DNA of 64,000 nt from an uncultured Pseudomonadota bacterium (GTDB lineage: Bacteria > Pseudomonadota > Gammaproteobacteria > Steroidobacterales > Steroidobacteraceae). Every line of letters starts with the position of its first letter. The first letter of the stretch is position 1. The DNA is taken from the NCBI GenBank assembly GCA_903879335.1, contig CAIRLC010000019.1, positions 186,001 through 250,000 of the forward strand, given 5' to 3'. Shown piece by piece: positions 17,983 through 27,182 of the stretch. Under the pieces are notes generated by a model. The model did not search any database and was not told the origin of the DNA. It worked only from the letters and a program-made list of their open reading frames with translations. A program made the position numbers and the translations under genes.

Positions 17983-19407
17983 ATGCAACGCGCTGATACT
18001 TACAACGACACCGTCGTCAGACAGTTCGCCCTCATGACGGTCGTCTGGGGCATCGTCGGCATGCTAGTCGGCGTCCTCCTCGCCGCCCAACTGCTTTTCC
18101 CAGCCCTGAATTTTGACACCGCATGGCTGAGTTACGGCCGCTTACGGCCACTGCACACCAACGCTGTCATTTTCGCCTTCGGCGGCAGCGCGCTGTTTGC
18201 AACCTCCTACTACATCGTGCAACGCACTTGCCATACCCGACTATTCGCCGGGGCATTGGCAACGTTCACATTCTGGGGATGGCAAGCCATCATTCTGGCG
18301 GCGGCCATCACCCTGCCGCTGGGGATTACCTCCGGCAAAGAATACGCGGAGCTAGAGTGGCCGATTGATATCGCAATTGCGGTCGTCTGGGTCGCCTACG
18401 CGATCGTTTTCCTGGGCACTCTCGTCAAGCGAAAGGTTAAGCACATTTATGTCGCTAACTGGTTTTTCGCAGCATTCATTATCACGGTAGCCGTACTGCA
18501 TATCGTGAATAGCGCAGAAATTCCGGTTTCGTTATGGAAGTCGTATTCCGTCTATTCCGGTGTTGTCGACGCGATGGTCGAGTGGTGGTACGGCCATAAT
18601 GCCGTTGGCTTCTTTCTGACCGCCGGCTTCCTCGGCATCATGTACTACTTCGTACCGAAGCAGGCCGGTCGACCGGTCTATTCCTATCGGTTGTCAGTGG
18701 TTCACTTCTGGGCCTTGATTTCGGTCTATATGTGGGCCGGTCCACACCACTTGATCTACAGCACGCTGCCTGATTGGGCCCAATCCCTCGGCATGATCTT
18801 CTCCCTGATCCTGATCGCGCCGTCTTGGGGCGGCATGATCAACGGCATCATGACACTCTCCGGCGCGTGGCATAAGTTGCGCACGGACCCGATCCTGAAA
18901 TTTTTGATCGTATCGCTCTCGTTCTATGGCATGTCGACCTTCGAGGGTCCGATGATGTCCATCAAGACCGTCAATGCGCTATCGCACTACACCGACTGGA
19001 CGATCGGGCACGTGCACTCCGGCGCACTCGGTTGGGTGGCCATGGTGACGATCGGTTCGCTCTATGCACTGATTCCCCGCCTGTATGGTCGAACCGAGAT
19101 GTACAGCACGCGCCTGATCGATATCCATTTCTGGACGATGACCATCGGCGTCGTGCTCTACGTCGCCTCGATGTGGATCTCAGGCGTGATGCAGGGTCTG
19201 ATGTGGCGCGCTACAAATGCCGACGGCACCCTCACTTACACGTTCGTCGAAGCGCTGAAGCAGACCTATCCGTTCTATGCGGTCCGCTTGGGCGGTGGCT
19301 TGTTGGTGTTTGCCGGCATGTTCCTCATGGCCTTCAACGTCTGGAAAACGGTCACCGCTGAAAACGCTTCGACTGCGGGCCAACCGGTCCCAGCGCCTTC
19401 GCACTGA
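17983..19407 (+). CDS. ccoN: cbb3-type cytochrome c oxidase subunit I
   Basis: Catalytic heme-copper subunit of the high-affinity cbb3 oxidase, inner membrane, about 12 helices in 474 residues. Heme and copper ligands are visible: His58 in [28 protein letters not shown], and the pair in [13 protein letters not shown]. The start ATG follows TGGA. Preceded by a 209-bp gap with a TTGACC motif but no canonical FNR/FixK box (TTGAT-N4-ATCAA). First gene of a ten-gene cco cluster in which almost all genes touch or overlap. Confidence 0.97.
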   Translation: MQRADTYNDTVVRQFALMTVVWGIVGMLVGVLLAAQLLFPALNFDTAWLSYGRLRPLHTNAVIFAFGGSALFATSYYIVQRTCHTRLFAGALATFTFWGWQAIILAAAITLPLGITSGKEYAELEWPIDIAIAVVWVAYAIVFLGTLVKRKVKHIYVANWFFAAFIITVAVLHIVNSAEIPVSLWKSYSVYSGVVDAMVEWWYGHNAVGFFLTAGFLGIMYYFVPKQAGRPVYSYRLSVVHFWALISVYMWAGPHHLIYSTLPDWAQSLGMIFSLILIAPSWGGMINGIMTLSGAWHKLRTDPILKFLIVSLSFYGMSTFEGPMMSIKTVNALSHYTDWTIGHVHSGALGWVAMVTIGSLYALIPRLYGRTEMYSTRLIDIHFWTMTIGVVLYVASMWISGVMQGLMWRATNADGTLTYTFVEALKQTYPFYAVRLGGGLLVFAGMFLMAFNVWKTVTAENASTAGQPVPAPSH

Positions 19408-19441
19408 CCACTCGACGGCACTCTCCTCGGGAAAAAACTTC

Positions 19442-20053
19442 ATGAACCACGAAAAAATCGAGAAGAACGTAGGCCTCTTAGGCGTTCTGACCGCAATTGT
19501 GATCAGCGTTGGCGGCTTAGTAGAAATCGTGCCGCTATATTTCACCGGTCAAGTGGGCGAGGCCGCCCCCGGCATCAAGCCATACACGGCGCTCCAACTT
19601 GAAGGTCGCGACATTTATCTGCGAGAAGGCTGCTACAACTGCCATTCACAGATGATTCGCCCACTACGCGCCGAAACCGAGCGCTACGGTCATTACTCGT
19701 TGGCGGGTGAGTCGGTCTACGACCATCCGTTTCAATTTGGCTCAAAACGTACGGGGCCAGATCTAGCCCGAGTCGGCGGCCGTTATTCTGAAGAATGGCA
19801 TCGGGCACACTTAAACAATCCTCGCGATGTCGTTCCGGAGTCCAACATGCCTGGGTTTCCTTGGCTCGCGACGACTGTCGTGAATGCAGAGGGTACGGCT
19901 GCGAAGATGAAAGCACTGAGAACCGTTGGCGTGCCGTATTCGGATGAAGAGATCGCCGGCGCTCACGATGCAGTCGCCGGTCATACGGAACAAGATGCAC
20001 TGATCGACTACCTCCAGTCGCTGGGCATCGCCTCCAAGACGTGGGGGAAATGA
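19442..20053 (+). CDS. ccoO: cbb3-type cytochrome c oxidase subunit II
   Basis: Membrane-anchored mono-heme cytochrome c that passes electrons to CcoN. 203 residues, with one N-terminal helix ([21 protein letters not shown]) and the heme site CYNCH at Cys64-His68. The track frame opens inside ccoN, but the ATG at 19442 begins MNHEKIEKN as in the family. Sixth-ligand methionines occur in the MPGFPW region. Confidence 0.96.
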   Translation: MNHEKIEKNVGLLGVLTAIVISVGGLVEIVPLYFTGQVGEAAPGIKPYTALQLEGRDIYLREGCYNCHSQMIRPLRAETERYGHYSLAGESVYDHPFQFGSKRTGPDLARVGGRYSEEWHRAHLNNPRDVVPESNMPGFPWLATTVVNAEGTAAKMKALRTVGVPYSDEEIAGAHDAVAGHTEQDALIDYLQSLGIASKTWGK

Positions 20054-20055
20054 GC

Positions 20056-20229
20056 ATGAGTTCAACCACCTACGGTTGGGTCGCCGGCATTTCGACCTTG
20101 ATTTCGATGGTCGCCTTCATCGGCGTCGTCGCTTGGAGTTACAACCACCGTCGCGCCGCCGAATATGACCGAGCTGCGCGTATGCCGCTGGAAGAGGATT
20201 CAGACCTCAAGTCGGGAGCACAGTCATGA
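20056..20229 (+). CDS. ccoQ: cbb3 oxidase small subunit CcoQ
   Basis: Small single-helix subunit, 57 residues, that stabilises the complex. One membrane segment (AGISTLISMVAFIGVVAWSY) is followed by a charged tail rich in Arg and acidic residues. The ATG at 20056 has GGGGG eight bases upstream; the ATG at 20050, which overlaps the ccoO stop, is the alternative. Its stop overlaps the ccoP start by four bases. Confidence 0.88.
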   Translation: MSSTTYGWVAGISTLISMVAFIGVVAWSYNHRRAAEYDRAARMPLEEDSDLKSGAQS

Positions 20230-21137
20230 GCGGTTTTTGGAATGTTTGGGTCATGGGACTCGTGACCGCAAACCTCGTCTTCGTCGCGTGGCTACTGTAC
20301 GCAACTTCAACCGGCAAAAAGAGTGACCAGCCGGCCGGACCTGAAACCACTGGGCATACCTGGGATGGAGATCTCAAGGAATACAACAACCCGCTACCGC
20401 GTTGGTGGCTGAACGTATTCTATGCGTCCATCGTCTTCGCACTGCTCTATCTCGCCTTGTTTCCCGGATTTGGTAATTTCAAAGGCTTACTCGCCTGGAC
20501 TTCGTCAGAACAGTGGGCGCATCAACAAGCGGATGCAGACGCGATTGTTGCGCGCGAATTCGCCAAGTTTGACGGCAAATCAGTCGCTGAATTGTCTACG
20601 GATCCGGATGCCATGAGGATCGCAAAAAACCTGTTTGCGGCTAATTGCTCGGCGTGCCACGGTGCCGACGCGCACGGCGGCAAGGGCTACCCGAACCTCG
20701 CAAGCCCAAATCTCACGTGGGGACGCACGCAGGACGCGATTCTGGCAACGATCTCCATGGGCCGACAAGGCGTCATGCCGGCCTGGAAGGCTGCGCTGGG
20801 GGATACCGGCGTTGTTCAAGTCGCGAACTACGTCTACACCCTGTCTGGGCGAACCGCGCCAGATCCTCAGGCGGCAGCGGCCGGCGCCCCGCAGTTCGCC
20901 GCCATTTGCTCGGCCTGTCATGGTTCTGAGGGGCAGGGTAATGCGCTTTTAGGCGCGCCCAACCTCTCGGATGACTATTGGATCTACGGCAGCTCGTTGC
21001 AGACCATTACAGAAACGATTGCGAATGGTCGACAGAATCGAATGCCAGCCTGGGGTGAACTGTTAGGTTCAGAGCGGGTGAAGTTGTTGGCCGCGTATGT
21101 CTACAGCCTTGCGCCACCTCCGGCAGTTGCGAATTAA
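20226..21137 (+). CDS. ccoP: cbb3-type cytochrome c oxidase subunit III
   Basis: Di-heme membrane cytochrome c that receives electrons from soluble cytochrome c. 303 residues with two N-terminal helices (WNVWVMGLVTANLVFVAWLL and the stretch after PRWWLNVFY) and two heme sites CSACHGADAHGG and CSACHGSEGQG, each followed by distal methionines (GVMPAWK, NRMPAWGE). The GTG-free ATG start overlaps ccoQ. Confidence 0.96.
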   Translation: MSGFWNVWVMGLVTANLVFVAWLLYATSTGKKSDQPAGPETTGHTWDGDLKEYNNPLPRWWLNVFYASIVFALLYLALFPGFGNFKGLLAWTSSEQWAHQQADADAIVAREFAKFDGKSVAELSTDPDAMRIAKNLFAANCSACHGADAHGGKGYPNLASPNLTWGRTQDAILATISMGRQGVMPAWKAALGDTGVVQVANYVYTLSGRTAPDPQAAAAGAPQFAAICSACHGSEGQGNALLGAPNLSDDYWIYGSSLQTITETIANGRQNRMPAWGELLGSERVKLLAAYVYSLAPPPAVAN

Positions 21138-21140
21138 CGC

Positions 21141-21434
21141 ATGACTGAGCCCCCGTTTCATCGCGATGAGCCGGCCCGGCGCAGCCTCAGTCGGATCGGC
21201 CGTGATGTGGCAATGGTCCTCTGGCCGTCATTTTTAGCTGCATCTTTTGAGTCAATGATCTTTTTCGCTATTTTCGATCCGGTTTACCTTGGCGAGGGCA
21301 CAGCTCTTGCGGAGCTGATCTCCAACCGCAACGCTGGTTATGCGTTGGGATTCTTTTTCTTCTGGGGTTTCACAACCCTATCGAGTGCACTGACCGTTTA
21401 TCTGGCTCGCACAGAAGATTCCCGCTCAGCGTGA
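21141..21434 (+). CDS. small membrane protein of the cbb3 cluster, function unknown
   Basis: 97 residues with two hydrophobic segments (VLWPSFLAASFESMIFFAIF and ALGFFFFWGFTTLSSALTVYL), between ccoP and ccoG, three bases after the ccoP stop. Similar small proteins lie at this position in some gammaproteobacterial cbb3 loci, as I recall, but no function is known to me. Position and tight spacing suggest a role in oxidase assembly or stability. No cysteine or His cluster that would bind heme or copper is seen. Confidence 0.8.
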   Translation: MTEPPFHRDEPARRSLSRIGRDVAMVLWPSFLAASFESMIFFAIFDPVYLGEGTALAELISNRNAGYALGFFFFWGFTTLSSALTVYLARTEDSRSA

Positions 21435-21449
21435 CGACAGGACCATGCC

Positions 21450-22850
21450 ATGACTTCCTCGGATGAATCGGCTGGAGGCGCTGTGCGTGAGGAAATAATT
21501 TCTTTCTACGCCAAGCACGAAAAGATTCACCCGCGTGAAGTCATTGGCGGCTTTTCAAAATTACGGCGGATTACCGTATTCGCTCTATTAGGAATTTTTT
21601 ATCTGGCGCCTTGGCTCTCGTGGGATGGGCGCCAAGCGGTACTCTTCGATCTACCCGCCCGTAAATTTTATATCTGGGGTTTAGTGCTTTGGCCGCAGGA
21701 TTTCATCTTCCTAACGTGGCTTTTAGTACTCCTCGGCTTAAGTCTTTTTTTCTTTACGGCTCTGGCTGGACGCCTATGGTGCGGCTATGCGTGTCCGCAA
21801 ACGGTGTGGACTGAAGTTTTCGTATGGATTGAGGCATGGATCGAGGGCGATCGCAATAAGCGCATCAAGCTTGACCGCGCCCCTTGGGGATTTGAGAAGA
21901 CGCTGAAGAAATCGACCAAGCAAGCTATTTGGGTCATTTTCGCCCTCTGGACCGGCGTTACCTTCGTTGGGTTTTTCGTACCCGTGATCGATTTGATGCA
22001 CGGCCTTGCCCATCTCGACGTCAACGGTTGGCCACTGTTCTGGATCCTGTTCTACGGTGGAGCAACTTATGCCAACGCCGGGTTTATGCGGGAACAGGTC
22101 TGCAAATACATGTGCCCATACGCGCGCTTTCAAAGCGCAATGTTTGACCGCGATACCTTGATCATCACTTATGACCAAGCCCGTGGAGAACCAAGAGGCG
22201 CACGCAGTCGTCACACCCCGCGGAGTCAAGACACGCTCGGTGATTGCGTAGACTGCACCGTCTGCGTGCAAGTCTGCCCAACCGGCATCGACATACGCCA
22301 AGGGCTGCAATATGAATGCATTGCCTGTGCGGCGTGTATCGATGCGTGTGACACGGTCATGGATAAGGTGGGCTACCCACGAGGCTTGATCCGCTATACC
22401 ACGCAAAATGCGATGGATCGTCAGAAAACCCGCCTCTTGCGCGGACGAACCTTGGTGTATGGCCTATTGCTAGGCCTACTCTTCACGGTTGGAGTTGTGG
22501 GCCTATTGAATCGGAAGACAGCGGATCTTGACGTCATACGGGATCGAAATGCTCTTTACCGCGAAACGGTTACAGATCAGATTGAGAACGTCTACTTACT
22601 GCGCGTTTTGAACAAACAAATGTCGCCACGCACCTTCAGACTCACGGTTGAAGGATTAGAGGGCGCAGTCATTGATGGCGGCGCACCCCGTTGGCTGGTG
22701 GCCGGCGGTGAGGTGTATACGACGGCCATCCGCCTTGAGGCGCCAGCGGCTACGATTCATGGCGGTCATACGGTACGCTTCATTCTGACGGATGACGTGT
22801 CGGGCCAGCGATTGCTGGCCGAAAAGGCACGATTTATCGCCCCGCCTTGA
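21450..22850 (+). CDS. ccoG: cbb3 oxidase accessory ferredoxin CcoG
   Basis: Polyferredoxin-like membrane protein involved in copper reduction/delivery for cbb3 maturation. 466 residues with several helices, an N-terminal CGYACPQTVWTEVF motif, CKYMCPYARFQ, and two ferredoxin-like clusters (CVDCTVCVQVCPTG and CIACAACIDACD), then a C-terminal periplasmic Ig-like domain. ATG at 21450, 15 bases after the small membrane protein gene. Confidence 0.94.
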   Translation: MTSSDESAGGAVREEIISFYAKHEKIHPREVIGGFSKLRRITVFALLGIFYLAPWLSWDGRQAVLFDLPARKFYIWGLVLWPQDFIFLTWLLVLLGLSLFFFTALAGRLWCGYACPQTVWTEVFVWIEAWIEGDRNKRIKLDRAPWGFEKTLKKSTKQAIWVIFALWTGVTFVGFFVPVIDLMHGLAHLDVNGWPLFWILFYGGATYANAGFMREQVCKYMCPYARFQSAMFDRDTLIITYDQARGEPRGARSRHTPRSQDTLGDCVDCTVCVQVCPTGIDIRQGLQYECIACAACIDACDTVMDKVGYPRGLIRYTTQNAMDRQKTRLLRGRTLVYGLLLGLLFTVGVVGLLNRKTADLDVIRDRNALYRETVTDQIENVYLLRVLNKQMSPRTFRLTVEGLEGAVIDGGAPRWLVAGGEVYTTAIRLEAPAATIHGGHTVRFILTDDVSGQRLLAEKARFIAPP

Positions 22851-22857
22851 GGACGCC

Positions 22858-23367
22858 ATGACCGATAACGTGCATTCAGCTTCCCGCCCATGGTTCCGCG
22901 AGCCCATCATGTGGCTGGTCGTTGGAATTCCCGCGCTCACGGTGGTTGCCGGATTGTCGACGGTGATGATCGCCCACCGTCATAGCGACACCCCGGTGGC
23001 AGACGAATTTCGCAAGGAAGGCTTGGCCATACAGCATGATCCGACGCGCGATCTCGCGGCCGCCCGACTGGGGGCCCACGCGAGCGTCGCCGTAAACTCA
23101 ACCGGCTTGACGGTCCATCTGGAGCTGGGTGCGGCAGAGCAACCCCGCGCTCTGGTGGTGTTGTTATCGCACGCCACTCGCGCGGACCTCGACCGTTTGG
23201 TCGCACTCTCCCGAACCGGTGACGGCGAGTACGAGGGCCGTTTTGAAGCGCTAGATTCGGGTCATTGGTATATTGAAATCTCACCCAGCGACAGAGGCTG
23301 GCGTCTCCGTGGAGATTTCAGCGCTCTGCCCGCACAACTGGAGCTCGCGCCCGGTCAAACCCCGTGA
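22858..23367 (+). CDS. ccoH: cbb3 oxidase assembly protein CcoH (FixH)
   Basis: Membrane-anchored assembly factor of 169 residues. One N-terminal helix (MWLVVGIPALTVVAGLSTVMI) is followed by a periplasmic FixH domain with GHWYIEISPSDRGWRLRGDF. The track start lies inside ccoG; the ATG at 22858, seven bases after the ccoG stop, is the natural start. Its stop overlaps the ccoI GTG by four bases. Confidence 0.92.
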   Translation: MTDNVHSASRPWFREPIMWLVVGIPALTVVAGLSTVMIAHRHSDTPVADEFRKEGLAIQHDPTRDLAAARLGAHASVAVNSTGLTVHLELGAAEQPRALVVLLSHATRADLDRLVALSRTGDGEYEGRFEALDSGHWYIEISPSDRGWRLRGDFSALPAQLELAPGQTP

Positions 23368-25793
23368 CAGCAGCGATCAAGTGCTACCACTGCCAAGAAC
23401 TGATCCCGCCTGACCTCTCGCTGACTGCCGAAGTGGCGGGGCGTACGTACGGAGTCTGTTGTTTAGGCTGCAAAGCGGCGGCGGAAATGATTTCCGATGC
23501 CGGTCTTGCTGATTTTTACCGCTTCCGTACTGCTGCAGCACCGCGCCCTGATGAAACCAACGACGATATTTGGTCAACCTACGATCGACCGGAGGTGGCC
23601 GACCCATTGTTGGGGCAGGAGGGCGCATCGTCGGTCGTCAATTTGCTGATTGAAGACACCCGTTGCTCGGCATGCAGTTGGCTCATTGGAGAGCGGCTGC
23701 GCCGTCTTTCGGGGGTCGCTCGCGCCAGCATGAATCCCGCAACAGGCCGGGCGCAGATCGCCTTTGATCGTTCACAGGTGGGATTGGCCACTGTTTTGCG
23801 GTCCATTGCCTCCTTGGGTTACCGACCGCATGTGCTCGGCGCTACCGATACATTAGCCATTGCCACCAAAGAACGGCGCCGGGCGCTCAAGCGATTGGCA
23901 GTTGCAGGCTTTGGCATGATGCAGGTCATGATGATTGCGACCGGGCTTTACGTCGGCGCCCGACAAGGCATTGACCCGATTATTCGCGAATATTTACGCA
24001 TCATCTGCCTGGTCATGACCGCTCCTGTGCTCGTCTATTCGGGACGCCCATTTTTCGAAGGCGCGCTCACCTCCCTGCGCACGCATCATCTGGGGATGGA
24101 CGTACCGGTGGTGATCGGTCTCCTCCTCGCGTTCGCTGCGAGCAGTTGGAATACGCTGACGCATCAGGGCGAGGTCTATTTCGACTCGGTCACAATGTTT
24201 ATCTTTCTGTTGCTACTCGGCCGCTATATCGAGATGGGTGCACGGCATCGTGCAGGTTCGACCTCCGAGGCGCTCATGCGTCTGGTACCGGCAACCGCTT
24301 TGCGCATCCGCGACCAGCGTCGCGAACGCGTGCCGGTTGCGTCACTTGAGACAGGGGATTTGATCATCGTGCCCATCGGCGAGTGTTTCCCCGCTGATGG
24401 GCGGATCACTGATGCCGCCACTGAAGCCGATGAGGCACTGCTCACGGGGGAATCTGAAGCGGTTGCCAAACCGGTGGGTTCAACAGTCGTCGCCGGTTCG
24501 ATGAATGTCGGCGCACCAGTGACGATCGAATTATCGGCGGTCGGTCAGTCGACGGTACTCGCAGGTATCGTCAGGCTCTTGGAGCGGGCGCAAACGGAGC
24601 GGCCCCGGATGGCGCGACTGGCCGATCGTGCAGCGACGTGGTTTGTGACGCGAGTCTTGCTCGGCGCGATGGTCGTAGCGCTCATATGGCTGTGGATTGA
24701 TCCTGCTCGCGCCTTTGAAGCGACGCTATCCGTATTGGTCGTGACGTGCCCATGCGCGCTATCGCTGGCGACGCCGACGGCGGTCACTGCCGCCACCACT
24801 GCGCTGGCGCGTCAAGGGCTCCTGGTGACGCGTGCAGACGCTCTCGAATCGTTAGCCGGCGTGACGCAGGTTGTATTTGATAAGACCGGAACGCTGACCT
24901 TGGGCAAACCGCAGGTGACATCGATACAAGCAGTCTCGGGATCCAAAGAATCGGCGCTGGATTTGGCAGCGTCTCTCGAACAGGGCTCCGAGCATCCACT
25001 CGCCCACGCTTTTGCCGGAATCCGGGTGACCAGCCGCGCCGAGGAAGTCGCCGTGCATCCTGGAGAGGGTGTCGAGGGATGGATCATCGGACAGCGGCTA
25101 CGAATCGGTCGTGAGGCATTCGTCGCAGCGATTGCCGGCCCACGCCCATCGACGGTCGGTGAAGCTTCGGTCTATCTCGGTGGGCCAAGTGGCTGGGTAG
25201 CCGCCTTCCAGATCGGTGACGCCTTACGACCCGAAGCAGCCAGAACCGTCCGCGAATTGCAGCGGCTCGGCCTGAGCGCTCATATCGCCAGTGGCGACCA
25301 GGACGCGGCCGTGATGAGCGTCGCCGCGAAACTGGGTATCACGGATGCCCACGCGCGGTTATTGCCCGCGCAAAAATTAGCCTTCGTGCAAGCACTTGCG
25401 GCACAAGGTCAGCAGGTCTTGGCTGTGGGTGATGGGATCAACGATGCACCGACGCTCGGCGCTGCTGCGGTCTCTGTCGCGCTTGGCAGCGGCTCTGCCC
25501 TCGCGCAAGCGAGTGCTGACATCGTGGCCTTGCGCGGTGATCTGACCACGCTGCCGATGGCGATTGAGATGGCGCGCCGCACGACTCGTGTGGTGCGTCA
25601 AAATTTGCTGTGGGCTACGATTTACAACATCCTCGCGCTACCGATCGCAGCTTTAGGGCTCGTTCCTCCCTGGTTAGCAGCGGTCGGCATGTCATTAAGC
25701 TCGCTATTGGTTGTCCTGAACGCGTTGCGACTGACCTCACTCCGCCCGGCCGGTAGTCGCCCCGCGGCAACCGGCGTAGCCTGTCTCGCATGA
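23364..25793 (+). CDS. ccoI: copper-transporting P-type ATPase CcoI (FixI)
   Basis: Exports copper to the periplasm for insertion into cbb3 oxidase. 809 residues: an N-terminal cysteine-rich region (CYHCQEL and VCCLGCKAA), a heavy-metal-associated domain with CSACSW, then membrane helices, the actuator loop LLTGESEAV, the metal-binding CPCALSLATPTAV, the phosphorylation site DKTGTLT, the SEHPLA nucleotide-binding motif and the hinge GDGINDAPTL. GTG start overlapping ccoH. Its stop overlaps the ccoS start. Confidence 0.95.
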   Translation: MTAAIKCYHCQELIPPDLSLTAEVAGRTYGVCCLGCKAAAEMISDAGLADFYRFRTAAAPRPDETNDDIWSTYDRPEVADPLLGQEGASSVVNLLIEDTRCSACSWLIGERLRRLSGVARASMNPATGRAQIAFDRSQVGLATVLRSIASLGYRPHVLGATDTLAIATKERRRALKRLAVAGFGMMQVMMIATGLYVGARQGIDPIIREYLRIICLVMTAPVLVYSGRPFFEGALTSLRTHHLGMDVPVVIGLLLAFAASSWNTLTHQGEVYFDSVTMFIFLLLLGRYIEMGARHRAGSTSEALMRLVPATALRIRDQRRERVPVASLETGDLIIVPIGECFPADGRITDAATEADEALLTGESEAVAKPVGSTVVAGSMNVGAPVTIELSAVGQSTVLAGIVRLLERAQTERPRMARLADRAATWFVTRVLLGAMVVALIWLWIDPARAFEATLSVLVVTCPCALSLATPTAVTAATTALARQGLLVTRADALESLAGVTQVVFDKTGTLTLGKPQVTSIQAVSGSKESALDLAASLEQGSEHPLAHAFAGIRVTSRAEEVAVHPGEGVEGWIIGQRLRIGREAFVAAIAGPRPSTVGEASVYLGGPSGWVAAFQIGDALRPEAARTVRELQRLGLSAHIASGDQDAAVMSVAAKLGITDAHARLLPAQKLAFVQALAAQGQQVLAVGDGINDAPTLGAAAVSVALGSGSALAQASADIVALRGDLTTLPMAIEMARRTTRVVRQNLLWATIYNILALPIAALGLVPPWLAAVGMSLSSLLVVLNALRLTSLRPAGSRPAATGVACLA

Positions 25794-25969
25794 CGATCCT
25801 TTTCATGCTCATCCCGCTTGGCTTGGTACTGGTGGGATTCGCCATCTGGGCCTTCTTTTGGGCCGTCGGAGACGGGCAGTTTGATGACTTAGAGTCCCCA
25901 GGCTGGTCAGTGGTTATGGATGACCGGGCGCCCGTTGATCCAACTGCCCAAGACCTGGATCCAAGCTGA
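25790..25969 (+). CDS. ccoS: cbb3 oxidase maturation protein CcoS
   Basis: A 59-residue gene too short for the supplied ORF track. It starts with the ATG that overlaps the ccoI stop (ATGA) and its stop overlaps the next start (TGATG). The translation has one helix (LIPLGLVLVGFAIWAFFWAV) followed by GDGQFDDLESPGW, the hallmark of CcoS, which is needed for cofactor insertion into the oxidase. The short acidic tail is variable in the family. Confidence 0.93.
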   Translation: MTILFMLIPLGLVLVGFAIWAFFWAVGDGQFDDLESPGWSVVMDDRAPVDPTAQDLDPS

Positions 25970-26697
25970 TGGAGTGGGCCGATTTAACGACAGCCATACT
26001 GGCTGGCTTAGGCGGCGCTGCGCACTGCGCCGCCATGTGTGGGCCGATGACCTTAGCCCTCGGCACGGCGCCCATCGGTAGCAGCCAAGGTCCCATCAGC
26101 GCCGCACTGCGCTTTAATTTGGGTCGTATTAGCGCTTACACGCTGGCCGCAGCGGCAGCCTCAGGCTTGGCCGGCATGGCTGTGAGCGCGACGGCAATCA
26201 CCGAAGCCACCTTTGTCTTCAGGCTCGTGGCCGCGTCTCTGCTCGGTTTGGTCGGTGTGGGGCTAATGGGCATCCCCGGCTTGATGCATCTGCAAGGCCG
26301 ATTAGCGCCAGCCTGGTCGGTCGTTCGCCGACTGATCACCCCGCTGACTCGGACGATCGCGGCGGCACCTCCGCCAGTTCGCCCATTCCTTTTCGGACTG
26401 CTGTGGCTATTTATGCCCTGTGGACTTGTCTATTCCATGTTGTTAGTGGCGGCAACCCGTCCGTCCATCGGCGAAGCCGCGCTTCTCATGCTTTGCTTTG
26501 GACTTGGGACAACCCCGGCCGTGCTGAGCCTGTCCATCGCTGGCACGCGCCTGACTCAGTGGCTCAACAGCCGTCGAATGCGGCTCATTCTCGGCATTTT
26601 GCTGGTCTTAGCCGCAATCGTCAGCGGCGTGATGGCCACCGTCCACCAGTTTGGCGGCACCGCCATGGGGCACCTCCATCATCACGTGAGTGCATGA
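25969..26697 (+). CDS. SafE/UreH-like membrane protein linked to cbb3 genes
   Basis: Inner-membrane protein of 242 residues with about six helices, of the family usually annotated as sulfite exporter TauE/SafE or DsbD-like transmembrane domain. The N-terminal AAHCAAMCGPM motif and the second-half FLFGLLWLFMPCGLVYSML carry the characteristic Cys-Pro residues, and the chain ends HLHHHVSA. Such genes often follow ccoS, where a role in copper handling or thiol transfer is suspected; the exporter name should not be taken literally. Coupled to ccoS by a TGATG overlap. Confidence 0.8.
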   Translation: MEWADLTTAILAGLGGAAHCAAMCGPMTLALGTAPIGSSQGPISAALRFNLGRISAYTLAAAAASGLAGMAVSATAITEATFVFRLVAASLLGLVGVGLMGIPGLMHLQGRLAPAWSVVRRLITPLTRTIAAAPPPVRPFLFGLLWLFMPCGLVYSMLLVAATRPSIGEAALLMLCFGLGTTPAVLSLSIAGTRLTQWLNSRRMRLILGILLVLAAIVSGVMATVHQFGGTAMGHLHHHVSA

Positions 26698-26816
26698 ACC
26701 TCACGGCTCGCGTTGCCTCGACGAGAGCGAAGACCTACACTCCCACCTATGCGGTTGGCGAACGCTTCAAGCGGCACAACTGAAAATATTGTTCTGAATT
26801 TTTGAGGATCCGAACC

Positions 26817-27137
26817 GTGGGTAGAGAGTACGAACCGGTAGTCGGTAGCTGGTATCGCGATCTCGACGAGGAGGAGTCCTTCTTGGTGCTCTCCGTCGAC
26901 GAAGACGCGGAATTGATCGAAATCCAACACGTCGATGGCGATGTCGAGGAAATTGACCTAGATACTTGGGCTGAACTTGACCTCGATCCGGCAGCAGCGC
27001 CCGAAGGCTGGACTGGCTCGGAAGGCGATGAAGACGATGATGACGACTGGGATGAGGACGAAGACGACGAAGACGATGATTGGGACGATGACGAGGATGA
27101 GGACGAGGACGAAGACGACGACCAGGACGAGTATTAA
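26817..27137 (+). CDS. small protein with extremely acidic C-terminal tail (DUF6763-like)
   Basis: 106 residues. The first 60 form a compact domain (YEPVVGSWYRDLDEEESFLVL, IEIQHVDGDVEEIDLDTW) that I recall from small gammaproteobacterial proteins called DUF6763. From about residue 69 to the end, nearly every residue is Asp or Glu, with a few Trp, the last being Tyr. The GTG at 26817 has GAGG nine bases upstream; the TTG at 26802 in the track is less likely. The GAC/GAT/GAG codon run could be prone to slippage. Function unknown; such tails bind cations or mimic nucleic acid. It sits alone between the oxidase genes and fixL. Confidence 0.82.
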   Translation: MGREYEPVVGSWYRDLDEEESFLVLSVDEDAELIEIQHVDGDVEEIDLDTWAELDLDPAAAPEGWTGSEGDEDDDDDWDEDEDDEDDDWDDDEDEDEDEDDDQDEY

Positions 27138-27151
27138 GGGTTGAATCCGGG

Positions 27152-27170
27152 CGCCCCAGATATTGGGGCG
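27152..27170 (+). promoter_or_regulatory. inverted repeat just upstream of the fixL ribosome binding site
   Basis: CGCCCCA-GATAT-TGGGGCG, a perfect 7-bp stem with a 5-base loop, lies 14 bases after the stop of the acidic protein and three bases before GGAGG of fixL. There is no T-run. It could be a weak terminator/attenuator or an RNA element affecting fixL translation. Confidence 0.45.
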
Positions 27171-27182
27171 ACCGGAGGCACA

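Noticed and set aside
21774-22406. 210-codon antisense ORF inside ccoG
   Set aside because: ccoG has intact iron-sulfur motifs in this stretch; the antisense product has no family features.
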